The notes under the pieces: generated by a model
What the model was told of the DNA's origin: nothing
What the model saw: the letters and a program-made list of their open reading frames with translations, nothing else
The model's database searches: none
In this document: piece by piece, positions 59,221 through 64,000 of the stretch
Layout: each line of letters starts with the position of its first letter
Numbering within the stretch: position 1 is the stretch's first letter
Position numbers and translations under genes: made by a program
Assembly: GCF_011058155.1 (NCBI RefSeq)
Contig: NZ_JAALFC010000003.1
Coordinates: 1 to 64,000 of the forward strand
Origin: Litoribacterium kuwaitense
Lineage (GTDB): Bacteria; Bacillota; Bacilli; Bacillales; DSM-28697
Length of the DNA: 64,000 nt
Direction: 5' to 3'

Positions 59221-59901
59221 TTATCGATCGATTAAATCAAATTGATCAACATCCACTGTCCAAAAACGCTCCTCAACAAAAAACGAATATTGTTCTTTGA
59301 CATCTGCAGCACCAAGATCCATATCTTTAAGTGCACTTTCCGTTTGCGACCGATGGGCCCGTAACGCTTCTAATTTAGTCTCTAAGTATTCTTTAATATG
59401 AATGACGACGTCAGCTTCCCCGATGTATCGTTCATGATTTTTAGAAAAAGCATGCGCCAAAACAACAGGACGATCCTCTTTAGGCATGTGCTGTACAGCA
59501 CGCATCGTTGCAGCGCCAAGCGAATTATGATCTGGATGCACAGCATAGCCTGGATAGTGCGTCAAAATCGTATCTGGCTTTTCCTCTTTAATCACTTTCA
59601 TAAGCATTGCTGCAAGTTCTTCGCGGTCTTCAAACTCAATCATTTTGTCATGCAAACCGAGCTTACGGAGGCGGGAAACGCCTAAGGCTTTACAAGCATC
59701 TTCAAGCTCTTTTTCACGAATGAGCGGCAGCGTTTCACGATTGGCAAAAATCGGTGCGCCCATATTTCTGCCCATTTGGCCAAGGGTCCCACAAGCATAA
59801 GTGACATGACCGCCTTCTTGGACATGCTTGGCAATAATACCTCCACAACCGTATGATTCGTCATCTGGATGAGGGAATACGACAAGCAGTTTTTTACTCA
59901 T
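59221..59901 (-). CDS. bshB2: Bacillithiol biosynthesis deacetylase BshB2
   Basis: 226 residues, LmbE-like zinc deacetylase: FPHPDDESYGCGG (metal His-Asp-Asp about residues 12-15) and YAVHPDHNSLG. It removes acetyl from GlcNAc-malate in bacillithiol synthesis. ATG at 59901 with GGGGGAG upstream. It overlaps yojF by 8 bases; this pairing is constant in Bacillus. Confidence 0.9.
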   Translation of the reverse strand: MSKKLLVVFPHPDDESYGCGGIIAKHVQEGGHVTYACGTLGQMGRNMGAPIFANRETLPLIREKELEDACKALGVSRLRKLGLHDKMIEFEDREELAAMLMKVIKEEKPDTILTHYPGYAVHPDHNSLGAATMRAVQHMPKEDRPVVLAHAFSKNHERYIGEADVVIHIKEYLETKLEALRAHRSQTESALKDMDLGAADVKEQYSFFVEERFWTVDVDQFDLIDR

Positions 59902-60265
59902 GGCGATCTCCCCCTTCTCCATTTCGAAAAGGTTTTTTACTTAGCTGTAAAGCAACAGCTAAACGCCCCTCTAAATTATGTCCAGCCAGTAATAACTGAC
60001 CGTCCGCCTCTTCAAAATCTGTGAGGCCTTCAGAATAGAGCCAGCCCTCAGGTAGTTTAATCCCGACGCGATACGGTCCCTCTCCTTTAATAGCAGCGCG
60101 TTCAATGAAAATTTTCCCATTTCTTAAAAAGACACCCGCACTAAGGAAACCTTCATTATGGTGAGAAGCGTATGCGCCATTCGTCGTTTCCATATGAATA
60201 TAAACTTGTTGCTTTTCAAAGCCTTTAAGAATCTCCTCCACTTGCACACGATCGATTGGCTTCAC
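59894..60265 (-). CDS. yojF: YojF-family protein (DUF1806)
   Basis: About 123 residues, DUF1806: KPIDRVQVEEILKGFEKQQ then AYASHHNEGFLSAGVFLRNG. Always next to bshB2, function unknown. GTG at 60265 has GAAGGG 7 bases upstream; an ATG at 60289 has none. Confidence 0.85.
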   Translation of the reverse strand: MKPIDRVQVEEILKGFEKQQVYIHMETTNGAYASHHNEGFLSAGVFLRNGKIFIERAAIKGEGPYRVGIKLPEGWLYSEGLTDFEEADGQLLLAGHNLEGRLAVALQLSKKPFRNGEGGDRHE

Positions 60266-60358
60266 AAAACACCCTTCTTTCTCCCTCATTTTCTATCTAT
60301 CATTTTACGCATTCCATGCGTTCATTGCAACGACCGCGCCTTTTCGGGTACAAACTTA

Positions 60359-60394
60359 TAAAAAAACTGCCCTTCTTATAAAAAGAAAGGCAGC
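60359..60394 (-). terminator. Terminator of rpmE2
   Basis: CTGCC..TTCTT and AAGAA..GGCAG pair, with T7 on the minus strand. Lies just after the rpmE2 stop. Confidence 0.75.
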
Positions 60395-60408
60395 GAAGAC
60401 GTTCACGT

Positions 60409-60654
60409 TTATTTCATATTGTATTTTTTCATAAAACGTTCTGCACGTCCGCCTGCATCAGCAAATTTCTGTTTGCCTGTATAGAACGGATGAGATGCAG
60501 AGCTGATCTCGACTTTAATGACTGGGTAAGTGTTCCCATCTTCCCACTCAATCGTTTCGTCTGAAGAACGAGTTGAACCAGTCAAAAACTTCTCACCGTT
60601 ATTTGTGTCCATAAAAACCACTTTACGGTATTCTGGATGCGTTTCTTGTTTCAT
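60409..60654 (-). CDS. rpmE2: 50S ribosomal protein L31 type B
   Basis: 81 residues: [20 protein letters not shown] and [21 protein letters not shown]. There is no CxxC pair, so it is the zinc-free type B form that replaces zinc-bound L31 when zinc is scarce (family knowledge). ATG at 60654 after GGAGGTGAAAG. A single gene. Confidence 0.92.
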   Translation of the reverse strand: MKQETHPEYRKVVFMDTNNGEKFLTGSTRSSDETIEWEDGNTYPVIKVEISSASHPFYTGKQKFADAGGRAERFMKKYNMK

Positions 60655-60848
60655 TTCTTTCACCTCCAACTAAAACGTAAGCATCATCATTGATCCCAAA
60701 AATAAATTATATCGGCCAAACTAGGAAAGATCAAGCCGAAGCTATAAACACCTTTTTCATTGTAGTTGATTTTGCAAAAGAGATCAATGGTTTAAAGGAA
60801 AAAGACTTAACAAACTGTATGCAACAGATGACTCTTCTCATTGCTGTC

Positions 60849-61262
60849 TTATGACCTTTTTAAACGCGCATGCTCCACTTGAATGCATCGATTCATCACA
60901 GTTTTTACTTCATGCTTCGTTAGATAATCGTACGTCTCTTGATCTTCAATTCCCAATTGCGCCCAAAAGAAAGGGAACCCGGCTTTCACTGTCTCTTCCG
61001 CTACTGAGAACAAATACTCTGGCCTTCTGAAGACGTTGACAATATCGACTGCTGATTCAATATCTAAAAGTGAGGCAACAGCAGGGACACCTAGACTTTC
61101 ATCAATCGTCGGATTGACTGGAATAATGCGATAACCCTTTGCCTGCATTTCCTGAGCGACCTGATAAGATGTACGCATAGGGTTGTCTGATAGACCAACG
61201 ATTGCAATGGTCTGTGCTGTCTTTAACATCTCGTTCATTTCTTCAGTAGCAATGTTCATCAT
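60849..61262 (-). CDS. CoA-binding domain protein (YccU-like)
   Basis: 137 residues, Rossmann-like CoA-binding domain: TIAIVGLSDNPMRTSYQVAQ and YRIIPVNPTIDESLGVPAVAS, with the ending WAQLGIEDQETYDYL. Function unknown. ATGA overlap with the transporter gene before it, so the three genes 63873-60849 form one unit. Confidence 0.85.
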   Translation of the reverse strand: MMNIATEEMNEMLKTAQTIAIVGLSDNPMRTSYQVAQEMQAKGYRIIPVNPTIDESLGVPAVASLLDIESAVDIVNVFRRPEYLFSVAEETVKAGFPFFWAQLGIEDQETYDYLTKHEVKTVMNRCIQVEHARLKRS

Positions 61263-62824
61263 AAAGATCCTGCCTCCTTTAACAATTGCGCTTCAAGTAA
61301 ATATTCTCTAGCAACACCCTCTGCCGACTCGCCTTCTACTTCAACTCGATAATTCATACTTTGCATCTCTTCATCGGTAATTTGCCCACCAAGCTTGTTT
61401 AATGACTCGGCAACTTCAGGATAACGATCAACAGTTTCTTGTCGCAATAAAGGTGCGCCTTGGTAAGGTGGAAAAAGTTTTTGATTATCCTCTAAGGCGA
61501 CGAGATCGAGCTTAATCATGGATGAGCTTGTAGAATATGCATCGATAACATCCACTTCCCCTTTGCGAATGGCATTTTCGCGAATGCCTGGCTCCATCGT
61601 TTCCACTGCGCTAAATTGAAACCCGTAAAGCTCCTGAATACCGAGGTAACCGTCTCCGCGATCAGCAAATTCCAAAGTAAAACCCGCCGTTAATGAAGGA
61701 GCTACGGTTGCAAGGTCGCTGATCGTCTCTAAACCCTTCTCCTCAGCGAGCGACCTTTTCATGGCGAGTGAGTATGTGTTGTTAAAAGACATTGGCGCCA
61801 AATAAACCATGTTGTACTTTTCAGCCATTCCCTTTTTTGCCTGTTCGTACACCTCTTCACGATTTGTACTTACTGCCTTCTCTTCTAAATGTGTCACGAT
61901 CGCTGTACCTGTAAATTCCGGATAGACGTCAACCTCTCCGGACTGCAGTGCTGTAAAAACGAGCTCTGTTTTTCCGAATCCGGGCTTCAGCTCAACTTCT
62001 AAATCAGTGTCCTGCTCAATCAACAGTTTGTACATATGAATTAGTATTGTCGGCTCAGCTCCTAGCTTCGCGGCAGCGACGATTTTTTCTTTGCTTGAAC
62101 TTCCTTGTGTTGCAGCAGTCCACCCTAGCGGAACAGTGACGATCAAAACGAGCGCTACGAGTACACTGACAAATGGTGTAATGCTGCGTGTCGACTTGCT
62201 GCGCTCAATGCTTCGGAAAATGATATCTAAGAGAATCGCAAGCAGCGCAGCAGGAACGGCTCCAAGCAAAATTAAGTAAGGATCTGCACCGCGGTCAATT
62301 CCAAGTAGTATTAAATCTCCTAAACCGCCTGCGCCAATGAGCGCAGCAATCGTTGTCGTCCCAACAATTAATACCATCGACGTCCTGATACCCGCTAAAA
62401 TGACGGGAATGCTTAATGGAAATTCAACTTTTAACAGACGCCGCATTGAGTTCATTCCAAAGCCTTTCGCAGCTTCAATCAAAGAAGGGTCGACTTCCTT
62501 AATTCCGGTATAAGTATTTCTCAAGATGGGCAGCAAGCCGTAAGCGACTAAAGCGATAATCGCCGGCTGCTTCCCAATACCGACGAGCGGAATTAAAAAA
62601 GCGAGTACTGCCAAGCTCGGAATGGTTTGAATAATTGCTGCCACGGCAATGATTGGCTCAGCGATAGAAGTTCTTCGTGTTAATAAAATGCCTAATGGGA
62701 CGCCTATAACAATCGCAAACAGCAGGGAAATCACAGATATTTGCAGATGCTCCCAAAGGCTTAGCCAAAATTGATCCTGACGACTAAAATAAACATCACG
62801 TATTCCAGCAAAAAAATCATTCAT
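61259..62824 (-). CDS. Osmoprotectant transporter: fused permease and substrate-binding protein
   Basis: 521 residues. Residues 1-215 are a permease with IIQTIPSLAVLAFLI and the EAA loop IEAAKGFGMNSMRRLLKVEFPL; residues about 240-521 are an OpuBC-type receptor (KIVAAAKLGAEPTILIHMYK, FTALQSGEVDVYPEFTGTA). So the receptor is fused behind the membrane part, as in OpuAbc-like or ChoQ-type systems. Glycine betaine, choline or carnitine are likely solutes. ATGA overlap with the ATPase gene. Confidence 0.9.
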   Translation of the reverse strand: MNDFFAGIRDVYFSRQDQFWLSLWEHLQISVISLLFAIVIGVPLGILLTRRTSIAEPIIAVAAIIQTIPSLAVLAFLIPLVGIGKQPAIIALVAYGLLPILRNTYTGIKEVDPSLIEAAKGFGMNSMRRLLKVEFPLSIPVILAGIRTSMVLIVGTTTIAALIGAGGLGDLILLGIDRGADPYLILLGAVPAALLAILLDIIFRSIERSKSTRSITPFVSVLVALVLIVTVPLGWTAATQGSSSKEKIVAAAKLGAEPTILIHMYKLLIEQDTDLEVELKPGFGKTELVFTALQSGEVDVYPEFTGTAIVTHLEEKAVSTNREEVYEQAKKGMAEKYNMVYLAPMSFNNTYSLAMKRSLAEEKGLETISDLATVAPSLTAGFTLEFADRGDGYLGIQELYGFQFSAVETMEPGIRENAIRKGEVDVIDAYSTSSSMIKLDLVALEDNQKLFPPYQGAPLLRQETVDRYPEVAESLNKLGGQITDEEMQSMNYRVEVEGESAEGVAREYLLEAQLLKEAGSL

Positions 62825-63873
62825 GCGCTTCGCTCTTCCTGTATGAATCCTTGTGCTAAATGCTTATAAGTTAAAATACCGCTTAGTTTGTCCTGATGCA
62901 TGACCGGTAGCATACCATATCGCGACTCGTCCATTCGTTTTAATGCCTCGGTTAATCGCATATCGCTTGAAAGAGGCTGTATATTAACATGCTGTCCCTC
63001 TTCCAGAACGTAAAGAAATTCGTGGTCGGCATTGCTGACAAACCATATCCCGCGCTGGAATTTAGCCTGATCGACTTCATTATCCCGGATAATATGTTCA
63101 GAAGACAATGAAGGTAAGCTAGAAAGCATTTTATGTACTTGGTGTTTTGAGCCTGCTTGCGAAACGAATGACTCAACAAAATCATTTGCCGGTTGGTAAA
63201 CGATGTCATTGGGTGTCCCAACCTGTTCAATGACACCTTTTTTCATAACACAAATCCGGTCACCTAGCTTCATCGCTTCATCAATATCGTGAGTGACAAA
63301 CACGATTGTTTTTTGAATTTTCTGTTGTATTTCAAGAATATCATTTTGTAATTGATTGCGGCTTAAAGGATCAAGTGCGCTAAACGGTTCATCCATTAAA
63401 ATGATGTTTGGATCTGCAGCAAGCGCACGTACAACACCTACTCGTTGCTGTTGGCCGCCAGATAACTCTTCAGGACGGCGGTCACGATATTGTTTCGGAT
63501 CAAGTCCTACCATGTTCAAAAGTTCATCAATACGCTTTGCTGTTCGATCCTTAGACCACTTTTTCATCTCAGGGACGACCGCTATATTTTCCGCAATGGT
63601 CATATGGGGAAATAAGGCGATTTGCTGGAGAACATAACCAATATTCCAACGCAGCTCATGTAACGCATATTGACTCAGCTCTTTTCCTTCGAGTTCAATG
63701 TGACCACTTGTAGGCTCCTCCAAACGATTGATCATTTTTAATGTCGTCGTTTTTCCGCAGCCACTCGGTCCGATCAAAACGAAAAATTCCCCCTCATTAA
63801 TTGTCATATCAATATCTTTTAACGCTTCTGTACCATCTTTATATTGTTTTTTCACTGTACGAAAAGAGATCAC
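62821..63873 (-). CDS. Osmoprotectant ABC transporter ATPase with CBS tail
   Basis: 350 residues. Walker A GPSGCGKTT, LSGGQQQR, ILMDEPFSALDP, H-loop FVTHDIDEAMK, and a C-terminal CBS region (about residues 250-340) as in OpuCA/OpuAA. First gene of this operon. AAGGAGGAGATGA upstream. The promoter should be within the last 120 bases of the window, where I see no clear consensus. Confidence 0.92.
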   Translation of the reverse strand: MISFRTVKKQYKDGTEALKDIDMTINEGEFFVLIGPSGCGKTTTLKMINRLEEPTSGHIELEGKELSQYALHELRWNIGYVLQQIALFPHMTIAENIAVVPEMKKWSKDRTAKRIDELLNMVGLDPKQYRDRRPEELSGGQQQRVGVVRALAADPNIILMDEPFSALDPLSRNQLQNDILEIQQKIQKTIVFVTHDIDEAMKLGDRICVMKKGVIEQVGTPNDIVYQPANDFVESFVSQAGSKHQVHKMLSSLPSLSSEHIIRDNEVDQAKFQRGIWFVSNADHEFLYVLEEGQHVNIQPLSSDMRLTEALKRMDESRYGMLPVMHQDKLSGILTYKHLAQGFIQEERSA

Positions 63874-64000
63874 TTCATCTCCTCCTTCTCACGGATGATG
63901 CCTTAAGATTCCCGAAATAGCCGTTGTCCAAACGTTAAAAATGCAGACCTTTTCACCACTACCTATCGATATACTAATACGAAATACAGACCTTACTTTC

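Overview
The window looks like chromosome of a low-to-mid GC, spore-forming Bacillaceae species, most likely an alkaliphile or halotolerant relative of Shouchella/Alkalihalobacillus (inference from gene content, not from a search). The pointers are SigV/RsiV, YpjP, YozE, a SleB-type cortex hydrolase, the bacillithiol pair YojF/BshB2, a lysine riboswitch on dapA, ParE/ParC behind a LexA box, OdhA/OdhB, and two separate osmoprotectant ABC transporters. Strong AGGAGG ribosome sites are the rule and TTG/GTG starts are common.

Layout. 0-2.1 kb: a transposase fragment, a THUMP-domain RNA methyltransferase and gene-poor DNA with IS-like debris. 2.2-5.6 kb: sigV-rsiV, ypjP and an alpha-toroid hypothetical. 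5.8-13.1 kb: a beta-hydroxyacid dehydrogenase, then a ROK regulator divergent from galT-galK-galE, then dfrA and ilvA. 13.2-26.5 kb: a mix of small metabolic and housekeeping genes (M23 peptidase, MarR/DUF3147 pair, SleB-like hydrolase, yozE, glutamate dehydrogenase, P1 peptidase, trhO, riboswitch-controlled dapA, a stress protein, ung, YitT). 26.5-32.3 kb: parE-parC, then a MarR/WrbA-like flavoprotein pair. 32.7-38.4 kb: DUF899 protein, a UgpAEB-like sugar or glycerol-phosphate transporter with a cre box, and an MBL-fold lipoprotein. 38.9-49.6 kb: SDR and ThuA proteins, copZ-copA with two CsoR-like operators, cysteine dioxygenase, a four-gene osmoprotectant transporter, a holin-like protein and a TspO-like protein. 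49.8-53.9 kb: odhAB. 53.9-58.3 kb: an accessory-looking block with an IS3 remnant, a small secreted peptide gene, an AimR-like peptide receptor, a second MurG and a LacI-family regulator. 58.4-64 kb: small conserved genes, yojF-bshB2, rpmE2, a CoA-binding protein and a second osmoprotectant transporter with a fused permease-receptor.

The most interesting piece is the AimR-like receptor (55027-56202) directly followed by a 48-codon ORF (54837-54983) with its own ribosome site, an N-terminal signal segment and a strong terminator. It has the receptor plus pro-peptide layout of RRNPP quorum sensing and phage arbitrium systems, but no phage genes surround it, the N-terminus shows no clear helix-turn-helix, and the peptide does not look like a known AimP. 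It sits downstream of a MurG paralog and a LacI regulator whose surroundings carry five copies of a TTTACTAAA/TTTAGTAAA box.

A caution: sigV, ung (twice), parE and parC are each interrupted by the loss of one base in or next to a short homopolymer. parE and parC are normally essential, so these are more likely sequence errors than dead genes. The WrbA-like gene has a different lesion, probably a small deletion.
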